A stretch of DNA of 64,000 nucleotides from assembly GCA_028023455.1 (NCBI GenBank), contig JAQFVV010012423.1:7360269-7424268 (forward strand), in the 5' to 3' direction. The DNA comes from Epiperipatus broadwayi. Its lineage: Eukaryota > Onychophora > Udeonychophora > Euonychophora > Peripatidae. This document shows, piece by piece, positions 47,196-57,526 of the stretch. How positions within the stretch are numbered: position 1 is the stretch's first letter; the number at the start of each line of letters is the position of its first letter. The notes beneath the pieces are model-generated. The model worked only from the letters and a program-made list of their open reading frames with translations. It did not search any database and was not told the DNA's origin. A program made the translations under genes and the position numbers.

Positions 47196-49202
47196 TCAGC
47201 AACTATTGGTCCTACCAAGAGGACATATTCCAGCTTTTGCTTTTGGTGTTCTGGATCGCAAGCCATCCATGTAAGAAACTCCAGTACTAGCTTGTTGCAG
47301 ATCCACTATCTGGCCAGAGGCTCCCTCCCCAGACTCTTTGTAATGCAGGCCTTCAACAGAGTCTGGTTCAACATTCGATGCCCTGAAGGTCTTAGGTAGC
47401 TTTAATTTAATGTCCTTACCTGGAACAGGGGTTTGGCAAGGTTTGCTTGTATCTTTATTGGGTAATTCACAATTTCTTGTTTGACTATCTGCCTTAGGAA
47501 CAGGCTTGCGTTTTTTCCCAGGTTGCTGGGGGATAAGATATTCGGATTTTGAGGAGTCCATGCTTTTGTTATTTTTTTTTTTCAAGTATAATTTGTTCAC
47601 TGAAGATTTGGAATCTGTATTTTGTTCATTTGCCTTCCTTTTGTTGGGCAGAGGCAAAGGGGAAGTCTTCTCCATGACCGAACATGTTGACTCAAAAGAC
47701 TCATCCAAAGCACATGTGGAGAGAGCAGGTGAAGGCAAAGAGTTAGGGCCAATCTTATTAACAGGAGTTGATAAAGAACACATGGAGTTTTCTACTGTTT
47801 CAGATGCTGAAAGGACCACTGGAGATGTTAGAGAACAAGTGGAGCTTTCCATTGGTTCAGGTGCTACAAAGTCAGGCATGGACATGGGAGTCTCCAGTCT
47901 GCATCACTGGACTAGAGTTACAGAGGTGAGTTTTGCTTTTAACTTTTTTGCAATTGTGGCAAATTCTGGCTGGGCAGTCCCTCCCTAAGTGGCCTCTCTG
48001 GTGGCAGAAGAAACACTGTGGAGGAATGCCATGGAAGGTAATGACAAGAGGGGAAGTGTCCGCACAGTAGAGAGTGGAAATGTCATTGGGGTTTGATTCC
48101 TTATTCAGAGAAAGATCAAAGAAGGCAGTATTCAAATAAACTGGAAGGTCTATGCCCTTAATCAGTTGATATCTAAAGTTTGATACTTTGCCATAGGGCC
48201 TGAGTATTTGCAGCAAATCACTCTCCCTGAATTTAAGGTAACAATTCCTTATTTTGCCTGACAAGATTGTAGGACGATTCATATTAATATTACAAATGAT
48301 TTTTCCATCAAGATACTTGAAGGATTTTTGGAAGATTAATTTCTGAGTGGGATTGTTGAACTCAATTACCAAGTATCGATTATTGGGATGTTGCAAAATT
48401 TTATGAATCAGATTCCATAATTTTTTCTTTGTTATCTCATAATATAGTTCATTAATTGGGAATTTAAATAGATCACAACAAGTGTTTGTGACAGCTAAGA
48501 TTGAGGTGCTATCACTGTGAAATTAAGAAATGATTTATGTAATTGGGGAGGAATAGTATTATTGAATCTGTTTACTATTAAGTCAATTTCTTTTTGCTCT
48601 AGATTTAGATTGAGTGTGTTGGGATTGCTACAAATATCAGTTAAGTTCTCCTCAATCTCTTCATCAAATAAATTTAATAAATCTTTGTGATTCTTTGAAG
48701 CTTCCCATGCCATAAAGTTAGGCTCAGTAAGGCCTGCCTGTGTAATGTTAGCATAGGAGGGCCTGCTGTTAATTAATATCTTAGGTTGATTTTGGGAAGG
48801 GGAGGCATTTAAATTGGAAGACTTTATGTTAGTTTTGCTATTTTTATCAATTTTTTTGTTAATATTTTGAGAAACTTTTGATTTATTAGAAAAATTAAAA
48901 GAAAATTTACCGTTGCTATTTTCCAAGCTTGGGAAATCTGAATTTTTAATGATCTCACTGGAGGCTTCATTTTGAAGATTATTGGTTTGAAATTTGGACT
49001 GTGGATCCTCTGTGTTGAACTTTTGAGAACATGTTATTTTTTTATTGACAGTAGCATCTGTGGATGGAGTGGTAGGCTGCAATGAATAAAAACCTCTGTT
49101 ATTTTGCATTTCCAAGATGGCTTTTTCTGTGGTAGGCTGCAATGAATAAAAACCTGTGTTATTTTGCATTTCCAAGATGGCTTTTTCTTCAGCTTGTTCC
49201 AT
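47196..49202 (-). pseudogene. LINE ORF1 protein (RRM-like plus CCHC), frameshifted
   Basis: Three minus frames form one ancestral ORF. 48495-49202: polar N-terminus rich in Asn/Ser/Lys, with a 20-residue tandem repeat (EKAILEMQNN then GFYSLQPTT, twice). 47872-48396: ELYYEITKKKLWNLIHKIL just upstream, then NCYLKFRESDLLQILRPYGK and a following beta-rich stretch resembling an RRM, then the zinc knuckle CFFCHQRGHLGRDC (C-x2-C-x4-H-x4-C; 47974-48015) and a second cysteine cluster, CHNCKKVKSKTHLC. 47196-47885: Ser/Pro-rich C-terminus. Breaks lie near 48400-48490 and 47880. ORF1 proteins coat the LINE RNA. Confidence 0.8.
49069..49188. repeat. 2 x 60-bp in-frame duplication in ORF1
   Basis: GTGGTAGGCTGCAATGAATA and the following 40 bases are repeated at a 60-bp period with one difference (CTCTG/CTGTG). 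It encodes the 20-residue tandem repeat at the ORF1 N-terminus. Sixty is a multiple of three, so the frame survives. Confidence 0.9.
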
Positions 49203-50153
49203 TGAAGGTTCTGAAGACAGCTATCAGCTTCTTCAGAATCAAGCAACTTAGCCACTCTTAATTAAGCAGAAAGGTAGGAAGTTCAAATATCAAAGAAAAT
49301 GGTTTTCACAAGGAAAGACCCAGAAAAACACAGAAAAAACTAACTTTCTATAAGAGCCTAGGGATCAATGAAGTCAACTCTAAGCTATAGAGGGCACTTA
49401 TTAACCTTTTAACCGCTAATTATATTATTGGTTGTATGAGGTAAAAATCAAATCTTTTAATTGGCCAACTCACAAACTGAAGACAAAGCCTATTGTTAAA
49501 ACATATTCGCCTATAATATTAAATTCAACTCAGATACGTTTATAAAAAGTATATTACTAATTTTTCAGGTTATGAAGAGAACGAAAGTTCTTTCAAAAAT
49601 AAATTGCTATTTATTTATTCTAAAATATTCAATTTCGGCAACATAAAAGCTATAATATAAACAAAAAGGTCGACTTTTACATTATAGAAAAGTAAATATT
49701 TCTTTTAAATATTTCTTTAATATTTTTACTAAAATCTTCAATATTTTTCGAAAATAATTTTGTTTTTTTAGTTTTTTTTTTAAAAAACTAGTTTAATTTC
49801 TGAAATTATATTTTTTTAATACTTAAAATTGCATTCGAAATGAAAATCTCAGCATTTTTCTTTATTTTCTTTGATCAGGCGGTTTCTTTGTTCTTTCCAG
49901 CCAATCAGAATGTCTTTTTCGGCTGAGAGCATGCTAAGAACCAATCACAAGTAATGTTCTTTCTTTGTTTAGGTTTAAATGCGTTTTTTTTATTTTTTAC
50001 TTGTAAAATAAATCGGAAGAGGGCATCATCTTACAGAACTTTTAAAAACCTATTCAAAACCTATCAAACAAATTTTTTAGCATAAGAACTGGCAGAGTTA
50101 GAGTGACGTCAGATGTCTACGAGGAGCCTCGTAGGAGGCGGGAAAAGGGTTAA
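49203..50153 (-). promoter_or_regulatory. LINE 5' UTR / internal promoter region
   Basis: Lies between the ORF1 start and the target duplication. It contains two CCAAT boxes (CCAATCAGAA at 49901, CCAATCACAA at 49941), a perfect CRE palindrome TGACGTCA at 50104-50111, and an 8-bp stem CTACGAGG-AG-CCTCGTAG at 50117-50134 beside GGCGGGAAAAGG. This is a promoter-like cluster at the very 5' end, as expected for an internal LINE promoter. The outer 750 bp (49401-50153) is also bounded by TTAACC...GGGTTAA and could be a separate insertion (see findings). Confidence 0.55.
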
Positions 50154-50765
50154 TCTACTGAGATAGTTTATGAAGAAAAGAAGGAATATGAAAATGTATA
50201 AAAGTGTTGCATTAAGGAGGACTGAATATCTAGAATTTTGTAAAATGGTGTGAAAAAGAATTGATAACGATATATAATTGTGAATTAGCAAGGAAAGTTA
50301 AAGAAAAAAATAGTTCTCAAGAGTGTAAAAACAACATTTTGGTATTGATAGGAAACTTATTTCTGCAATAAGAAAAAAAGATAGAATTATTACTAAAGAG
50401 AGAGAGAGATGCTATCATGAATAAAGAACAAGAAAAGTATTTCCTACAATTATTATATCTTCTGAATTGCCCAGGATTTTAAATGAAGTGAGATATGCAA
50501 TTAAATCTATGAAGAATGTAAAAGCTCCAGGTAATAATGATGGAATTATAATTGATATCTTAAAAGAAGCAAATGAAAAAGTAGAATTTTTTTTGGCGAA
50601 GTTATATACCAAATGTCTAAATGATAAAGATGTACCAGATGATTGGAAGAGTGCAGTATTAATATTAGTATTTAAAAATATGATAAAGAAGATATTATAA
50701 ATTACAGACCTGTCAATCTTTTATCAGTTCTACACAAAATTTTTACCAAAATAATTATAAACTAT
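50154..50765 (+). pseudogene. RTE-like LINE, segment 2 (RT N-terminal half)
   Basis: Begins with the right copy of the 16-bp duplication, then MKKRRNMKMYKSVALRRTEY and LEFCKMV (decayed), RKLISAIRKKDRII, and a cleaner frame 50467-50700 containing AIKSMKNVKAPGNNDGIIID, ILKEANEKVEFFLAKLYTKC and VPDDWKSAVLILVFKN. It shifts into NYRPVNLLSVLHKIFTKII. This is the classic 'KAPG.D.i..E.lk..W..a.i..i.K.gd..NYRPisLLs..yK' RT block of RTE-like elements. It stops where two palindromes are inserted. Confidence 0.85.
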
Positions 50766-50797
50766 TAAAAATTTTAAACTTCTCATTCGATATTTTA

Positions 50798-51020
50798 ATA
50801 TACAAAATTAAAAGTGTGTGGAGCGCTTGAAAGAGAAACTATAAAGATTCAAAAATTATTAAACGCTAAAGCGCTTTCGAGGCCATTTGCCTCTTATTCA
50901 TAGCGATAATGTGCTATGAATATGAGGCAAATGGCCTCGGAAGCGCTTTAGCGTTTAATAATTTTTGAATCTTTATAGCTTCTCTTTCAAGCGCTTCACA
51001 CACTTTTAATTTTGTATATC
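50798..51020. repeat. Long palindrome 1 (arms ~105 bp)
   Basis: Near-perfect inverted repeat centred near 50909. Each arm contains GAGGCAAATGGCCTCG(A/G)AAGCG and GCGCTTTAGCGTTTAATAAT, and its own small stem GAGGC-AAATG-GCCTC. The arms differ at only a few positions. It is inserted in the RT coding region of the RTE-like LINE. Confidence 0.9.
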
Positions 51021-51030
51021 AAGATAATTA

Positions 51031-51236
51031 TAATAACGTGAACAGCTAAAACCTTTGACAAAAGCATCTTAAAAATGCTTATGCGATAGCCAATCAGATG
51101 TAATAATGACTGCACATGGAACTTTCAATTCAATAATACAAGCCAGAACTACATGCAGTCATTATTATATCTGATCGGCTGTCACATAAGCATTTTTAAG
51201 GTGCTTCTGTCAAAGGTTTTAGCCTTTCACATTATT
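51031..51236. repeat. Long palindrome 2 (arms ~82 bp), adjacent to palindrome 1
   Basis: Arms share CTAAAACCTTTGACA(A/G)AAGC, AAAAATGCTTATG and a TCTGAT(G)TAATAATGACTGCA segment around a ~40-bp centre (51117-51150). It lies only about 10 bp from palindrome 1, so both probably came in together as one structured element. Confidence 0.85.
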
Positions 51237-51299
51237 ATTAGATCATCTGCTAGCGCTTAATAAATTTAATATATTTATAAGATAATTATAGCTCATCTA

Positions 51300-51830
51300 T
51301 AGTGAACTTTGGATTTTAACCAATTAAAAGAATAAGCTGCATTTAGTACAGTGGATTCTATTCAAATATTGAGAGAAGTTATGGAAAGAACCAATGGATA
51401 TAAGTTGTGATTATGCTTTGGATTTATAAATTATGAAAAGACATTTAATTTTGTAAACATTTCTTCAGTGATTAAAGCATTGGATCATCAAAATGTAAAC
51501 CCAGGATGTTATCATTTTCTGAAGAATATTTATAAAAATACAATAGCAACAATTAGATTGCATAATGATATTAGGAATTTTGTGGATTAAAATGGGAAGC
51601 TAAGGGAGTAAAAGTAAATGGAGATTATTTAAGTCATCTAGGTTTTGCAAATGAAATAATTCTTTTTGCAAATAATGATTTAGAACTTCAGAAATAAAGA
51701 AATTTACTGGGGTGATGTGGAGAAAAGAGGCTAGAGACCAGAGATGGATTGAACTTGATGAGATCTTCATCCTGCTATGGATTGATCATGGTTGAAGATG
51801 ATGATGACACATTTTGAATTTTTCTTACTG
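51300..51830 (+). pseudogene. RTE-like LINE, segment 3 (RT core, internally deleted, and 3' end)
   Basis: Resumes after the palindromes with STVDSIQILREVMERTNGYK, FINYEKTFNFVNISSVIKAL, IYKNTIATIRLHNDIRNF. It then jumps (deletion of the PQGD-type region) to VNGDYLSHLGFANEIILFAN, equivalent to the catalytic FADD box but with both aspartates lost (FANE). It then jumps to the C-terminus TGVMWRKEARDQRWIELDEI and ends in GATGATGATGAC, the short microsatellite tail typical of RTE-like elements. It is non-functional. Confidence 0.8.
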
Positions 51831-52320
51831 AATTTTTTTAAAAAATAAATGAGATATCGAATCTATTAAAATAAATATTCAGTTAAAAATTATATTCAGG
51901 TTTAAGGCAATATTCCAATTATAAATATATTTTATTATATATATTACACAAATAATACAATTGTAAATTATTAAAAAGTGAACCAAAACTGTTTTACTTT
52001 TTATTGGAATGAACTATCGTAATTGTAAAAAAATTCTAATGTATAATCACATTTAAATTAATGAAATGCATTTAATTTTAATTTAAAAATAGATGGTAGT
52101 AACTAATTGATATATTTATTAACATATATTTACTCACTAGCTGCCTGATTTGGTGCAGTGGTACAGGTCAATAAAACTGATTTTTGAATGGCAGACTTAG
52201 GAGCTAAAGATCCATGGTTGATGGCCTAATACTGTCACTTCCATTGCTTGAATTTTTTAGAACTCCTGAGCAATAGATCATTTGATTTTTTTATTATTCA
52301 TTAGCATAATTAGAACAGTA

Positions 52321-52505
52321 GCAATTTTTGTACATAATAGTGCCACCTAGTGAAAGCTAATAGTAATCAATAAATGCTAGAAGGTTCTGCATATTAATCC
52401 TTATCCAGTGCTATTCATCTAATAGGGGATTAATATGCACAATCTTTATTATCTATTGATTATTACAGCTTGCATTAAGTGGCACTATTGTGTGGAAAAA
52501 GTTGC
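52321..52505. repeat. Foldback MITE related to the 1-137 family
   Basis: Ends TACATAATAGTGCCACCTAG and, inverted, CCACACAATAGTGCCACTTA. The interior repeats AATCAATAAATGCTAGAAGG against TAATAATCAATAGATAATAA. The AATCAAT(G/A)(G/A)ATGC(C/T)AGAAGG phrase links it to the repeats at 1, 11843 and 14483. A degraded single end lies at 36519-36595. Confidence 0.7.
52340..52353 (-). promoter_or_regulatory. CTCF-like motif in MITE terminus (one mismatch)
   Basis: The minus strand reads TCACTAGGTGGCAC, differing from CCASYAGRKGGCRS only at the first base. Confidence 0.3.
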
Positions 52506-54400
52506 TACTGTGTTAACAGCTTGTGTAACTTAGGTAAATGATTATGCAAACCAGTTCATATGTTGGTCCCAAATTCTGTTATTCAACATCTTGCAAATGT
52601 GATTTTTCATAGCAAACTTATTTCTGGGAGACTTTAACACTTTGCCTTTTTCTTAGCCGTATCCGCCCCAAATGAAAGCAATTGATAGTGGAACTTTTAA
52701 TAATGTCTTTGATTTTTTAAAGTGAAAATTAGAAGCCTCTAAAACCATACTCAAAATTTACCATAAATACTTCTTTGTTGTTATCTATCATAAACCTTCA
52801 TTGAAAATATGCTCTTAACCATGATAATAGATACTCTATCCAGAAAACTAAAGAGCAGTACTCATATGAGGCTTGAATTGCAGTATATATATATATATTC
52901 AGAATAATTATAGAGCATTCTTAACTGAAATGTTTCCATTGTATTTGTATATGATAATAAAGATATGCCACACTTCCATGCATTAAATTTGGCAAAGTAA
53001 CATCTTTACATACACACTAATTTAATTGAAATAGAGAAATCACTCTATAATGAAATACCCCATCTTTTAGTTTGATAAATATCAACAGCCTTTGAAGTAA
53101 ATCTTTTATTACTAGTTAATAGTAACTGCAAATCACTTATATAAATTAGTCTTGTTACCCTGAAACAATAAGTAAAAAAAGTACTGTAATTCTAATAAGT
53201 GCAGATATATTTTATAAGATATTTAATTCTAGGTATATTTATTTGAATTTAACTTTCATTAAATATACTAAGTTGTGTAAATATGTCAACTATATACGTA
53301 TATGAAAAGTTGTATGTTCTACCCCCTTGTGTATCAATTCATTACCATTAAAATTATTTCGGTTTATCCTAAATATATCCATAAACATATATGTTCTAAT
53401 TCTCCAGCGTGTACGCATGTGAACGTATCTCTATATTCGTTTCTCACGATAAAATTTGACAGCACTTTTTTATTTAGCGTCCTTAGCGTGTGAACATCTT
53501 TTATTTCGTGCGCACACACGTATGTGTATTGTTAAATTTAAAGTAACTTCAAGATCTATTTCACTCATCTTTCATGGGATAAGTGAAGCATTTTGTTGTT
53601 TTTGATTTATCGTAAATTAAAACTCACTGTAAAAAATTATTCATCGTTTCACCTTAAAACTATCTTCACAAGAAATTGCGATTGCTCTTTTATTAACATA
53701 AAAGAACTCGTAAACTTTTTTTTTCTTAGTGGTTTCTCCTTCGGGGCATGTCATCAACCATTTAAGGCTTTTATAATTGTCATGCTTTGATGAATGTCAC
53801 CTTTCTGTAAATAGCATTTACTGTAAATGATTTTCTTATGTAGTTTCTCTCTCTTTTTTTTTTTCAATATTATTTAACAATATTGAAAATTATATTAAGA
53901 TTTTTTAATCTTTGTATGTGAAGCAACATGAATCTAAATATATGTTATACATGTTTGTTTTTTGTAAAATAATTTATATTCTTTAACTAGGACAAAAAGA
54001 CACCCCCCCCCCCAATTGAAATAGAAACCCGTTCTTCGTTTTCTTTGTCAATTAATTGAATATATTTAAACAGATTATAATCACTTTTTTTTTTGTAGAA
54101 ATAGTAGTAGGTTTCAAATGTATTTAGGTTGATTGTATACTTCTTTTTTTTTAAAAAAAAAAAAAGTATAACTTTTTATTTCTAATGCATCTAATATGAA
54201 TTGTTTAATTTCAATACTAAAAAAGTTCCCCTCATTTGACCTATAAATTTTATGATAAGCATTCCCAATAATATTTGAGTGCTTATGGTTATATAATAAG
54301 ACGCTTTTTATATTTTCAATTGGATGGACGGTTGAAGAGTTGGAGTGTGGAGTAGATTGAAGCCTGTCCATTAAAGTATTAGGTTTGGCTATCTTAATAT
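52506..54400. other. AT-rich non-coding stretch
   Basis: No gene is supported. It has a slightly less AT-rich patch at 53370-53530 and a C run near 54003-54013. Confidence 0.5.
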
Positions 54401-54402
54401 AT

Positions 54403-54592
54403 ATCTGAGCACTTATAGCATATATGTGTAGAGATGGTAATCTGGACCAACTGATGATTGCTGGTTTAGCACGAAATACATGTATTGGTGATTATTTATC
54501 TTTTCAACATATATGTGTTCAAGTGTATCAGTGTTATAAGATAGTGTGGAGAGTGGTGGGTCATGTGAAAGTCTGTGCTCATATACCCTATA
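54403..54592 (-). repeat. Dispersed ~190-bp repeat, copy B (inverted)
   Basis: Close reverse complement of 2150-2338, from TCTGAGCACTTATAG to CTCATATACCCTA. The open frames within it (both strands) are chance products of the repeat. Confidence 0.75.
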
Positions 54593-54599
54593 TATTACA

Positions 54600-55235
54600 T
54601 ATATAGACACAGGTATATAATAAGCCTGTGTATTTCAATTATTATATAGTCTTAGTTTTTTTAAAGTTGGTTCTCTGCCTAAAATATGTTAAATAGTCAT
54701 TTTATCATTCATGGTAGTTTGCCATTGTTGGCCACTATCTTAATTTATTCTAACACTTTAATTTTGGATTTTCATTACAAACTTTAAATAAGCAAGCTCC
54801 ATACCAAAAGAAAATTAAAACTCTTACTTTTGTCTATTGAATTAATTTATTTTTATTCTTCTGCTTATCTGGTGTTAATCAGGTTGTTAATTTGCATCAA
54901 CTTAACTATTATTCATTTGTCAAATTCAATTCATTTCAGTCTCTTAATTCTTTCAATAATGTCAATGATACCTCTTTGTTTTCTTATTCCCCTATTTCAA
55001 TTTTGGATTTATTCTCAACAATTTGCTATGTAGTTTTAAACCTCTGTTGCTGCTTTTCTATTAGCTATCCAAGTAGCAGATTTATGGTAAGTATGATGAA
55101 ACATCGTTTCTTTAAAAACTTTTTCAAGCAGATGGGTATGTTTTTGATTATTATTATTATTTCTACCAAAAATGATTTATTCAAATTTAATTCTATTATT
55201 AATTTAATATATTAGCATATGATTTTTTTTCATAT
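54600..55235. other. AT-rich non-coding stretch
   Basis: No gene is supported. An open frame at 54892-55215 is rich in Phe/Ile/Ser/Asn, as random AT-rich sequence is, and overlaps another frame on the same strand. Confidence 0.45.
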
Positions 55236-55239
55236 GCTT

Positions 55240-55310
55240 AGAGCTATCTATTATAGGCTTGAGTAATCAAAGGTCTCCAAATTATTCAGTGCTGTAGAAA
55301 GTTAACCTGA
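55240..55310 (+). repeat. Small dispersed repeat, copy 2
   Basis: GCTATCTATTATAGGCTTGA, GTAATCA and TTAACCTGAAC parallel the copy at 24021-24085. Diverged. Confidence 0.4.
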
Positions 55311-55329
55311 ACTTAAAAACTTACCCCCC

Positions 55330-56555
55330 CCCCTGTTTTAGGCTGTTAGCTTGAATAGTGGAATGTCTGTGCATATAGAACAAATATGTAAATAAAGATC
55401 GTTTATTTTTGTATATACTGCAGATTTCTTTCACTTATAAAACATTTCCTTTTTAAAAAGCTATTCTACAAATCTACAAAGAGAGCAAATTTAATTGAAT
55501 AAAATCTATATGCAAATAAAAGCATTTACGTAAAAATTAGCAGAGTATAATTAAAACCATATGCAGTCAAGTGAAGTGTGTGTGGTAAAAAAGACATTTG
55601 TTGTCCGTTAAAATTTTACTGAAGAAAGGGTAATTAACCAAACCATAAAGTGAGAAGTAATAGCGGTATCATGAATAGATAAATGTATAAATAGTGTGTG
55701 CCAGAAAAGCACTTAAATTGCAAACCTTAAAGAGTATTAAATTGCTAAATATTAATTATTAAACTGATTATATATAATTTCTAATATGTGTATGTGTAAA
55801 AGACTTAAAATTTGAAAACACATATGCGAAATTGGTTGACTCCTTGTGTGAATAATTCATACATCCACTCAAGAATAAATTACAGTTTATTTAATTTTAT
55901 AGATTATTACATTTCATTATTTATTGCAGTATTATTATTATTGTTACATAAATTTCTGTGTATATTGCTGTTATTATCATTGCTTGGCTGATCTTAAAGA
56001 CCTTTAATTTATAGCAGAATGCTTCAAATCAACAGTTGAACAAATATGCACAGGAAACCTGATCTTCATAGCAGAACGGCATAAATTGACTATCATAAAA
56101 ACTTTGGACAGAAGCCGTAACAGAATGACAAGTTAATACCCATAATGTCTGCACTTGGTTATTTGCAAAGAACTTGTGTATAAACAAAATGGTGGTATTA
56201 AATACTATGATTCAGGAATTCATCATTAATAATGTTGGACCATGGAAAAACTACATCAAACATGTAAAATATTATGTTTATAAATAAGGTAGCAGACAGG
56301 CATCTGAAAGTGTCTATCTATTTTACAAGTCAAGATAAGCTAATGCAAACGATTGGAGGAACTTCCATAAAAGAAATTATTTAAAGATTGTGAATTAGGA
56401 AGCAGTTACTGCATGAAAAATATGTGGGCTATGATTTAGCTTTAAGAAAATTAGCTAAAGACTGCAAGGTTGGCACTGAAATTAAGGACACATTATTCTA
56501 ACGACTTCTATATAGAATGACAGATGAGAATTGCTTTGCAACCCTGACCTAAATT
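55330..56555. other. Non-coding, with a possible decayed reading frame
   Basis: From 56280 to 56560 the plus strand gives HEKYVGYDLALRKLAKDCKV, GTEIKDTLF and RLLYRMTDENCFATL with two stops nearby. This is more protein-like than the rest of the stretch, but I do not recognise it. It could be another retroelement fragment. Confidence 0.3.
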
Positions 56556-56559
56556 AGAA

Positions 56560-57068
56560 ATCGGTCATGGAGCAATTTACGCATATCTTGATTAGATTAT
56601 TATCACAGATAGAAACATAATGGATGAAGTTAATTATAGAATTAAACTTGGAGTGCTTTTGGTAGAAATCACTTAATTTTAAAAGGCATTATGCCTATGT
56701 GTTTGAGAAGGAAGGTTTTTAATAAATGTTTTCCCGGTTCTTACTTGGATACTTAACAGAAGAGCAATTCATAGACTTTATACCATTCAATGAAGTATGA
56801 AGAGATGTTTGGTAGGAGTAACAAGATGAAATATTTGGGTGAGAGAACAAACAGATGTTAACAGACATTATTGTGAAAAAATTGAGATTGAAATAGAGTT
56901 GTGCTGGGCATATTGCTAGAAAAGATGTTAATAGGCGGACAGTTGAAATCTTAAACTGGAATCCAAGAAATTGTACAAGTTCTAGAAAGAGACCTCATAT
57001 TAGATTGATGGATCAAATAAGGAAATGTTCTGGGGTGATATGGAGAAAATGATGAAGATGATGACTGC
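56560..57068 (+). pseudogene. RTE-like LINE 3' end, second copy
   Basis: The plus strand reads ITDRNIMDEVNYRIKLG (the usual '..DRNI..EI.RRIKLGW' block). Frame-shifted pieces follow: KVFNKCFPGSYLDT (cf. VF.QCVLPVLTYG.ETW), AIHRLYTIQ, REQTDVNRHYCEKIEI, CWAHIARKDVNRRTVEILNW after frame changes, NPRNC, RPHIRLMDQIRKCSGVIWRK. It ends in ATGATGAAGATGATGAC. The last ~60 bp resemble the 3' end of the copy at 51700, so both belong to one family. Heavily decayed. Confidence 0.75.
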
Positions 57069-57069
57069 T

Positions 57070-57525
57070 AAATAGATTCATTTATGTAAATTGTTACATT
57101 TTGGTTTATAAGTGTCACACTTACTCCACTGACAACTTTGACATAAACCATTCTAGATACAGTAATGATTATCACTAATCTTTTATTAAACTAGGGATTA
57201 TATCTATCCCAAATATAAATTTTAAACCTAAGTTAAAGAATAAAATAATCTGATTTGCTTACTGATTTTTTAAAATTAAGCATACATACATGGACTTATT
57301 TATTTCGTTTCTCTTTTTTCATGTGTAATATATGTTATAAATATATTAAATAACCTTCATACTACCTAACACATTTTTTTGAAAACATATGAATAATGAC
57401 ACCATAAAGGACAAATGACATTTATTTATGTCGGAGAAACCTCAGAAGTTTATTAAGGTCAGCATAATGATTCTATTAATAATTATAAGTTATTGTAATT
57501 AAGTATTTGGAAGAAAAAGTCCAGC
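57070..57525. other. AT-rich non-coding stretch
   Basis: Nothing recognisable. Confidence 0.5.
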
Positions 57526-57526
57526 G

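Larger units (their letters stand above)
43384..50153 (-). mobile_element. Near full-length 6.77-kb LINE with 16-bp target duplication
   Basis: Minus-strand non-LTR retrotransposon with a 5' UTR of ~0.95 kb, ORF1, ORF2, 3' UTR and A-rich tail (T-run at 43384-43388 on the plus strand). TCTACTGAGATAGTTT flanks it at 43368-43383 and 50154-50169, proving an insertion by target-primed reverse transcription. The surrounding RTE-like LINE reads through when it is removed. ORF1 with an RRM-like fold and CCHC knuckle, plus ORF2 with an APE endonuclease and no obvious RNase H, suggests the L1/Tx1 side of LINEs, tentatively. Frameshifts in both ORFs make it inactive. Confidence 0.9.

Noticed and set aside
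50905-50950. Active hammerhead ribozyme
   Set aside because: The stem II and GAAA portion is present but the essential CTGANGA stretch is altered in both arms and no cleavage triplet is placed convincingly. Kept only as a possible relic.
54892-55215. 107-residue plus-strand frame as a membrane protein
   Set aside because: Hydrophobicity follows from the T-rich composition. It overlaps another frame and has no start context or homology that I can see.
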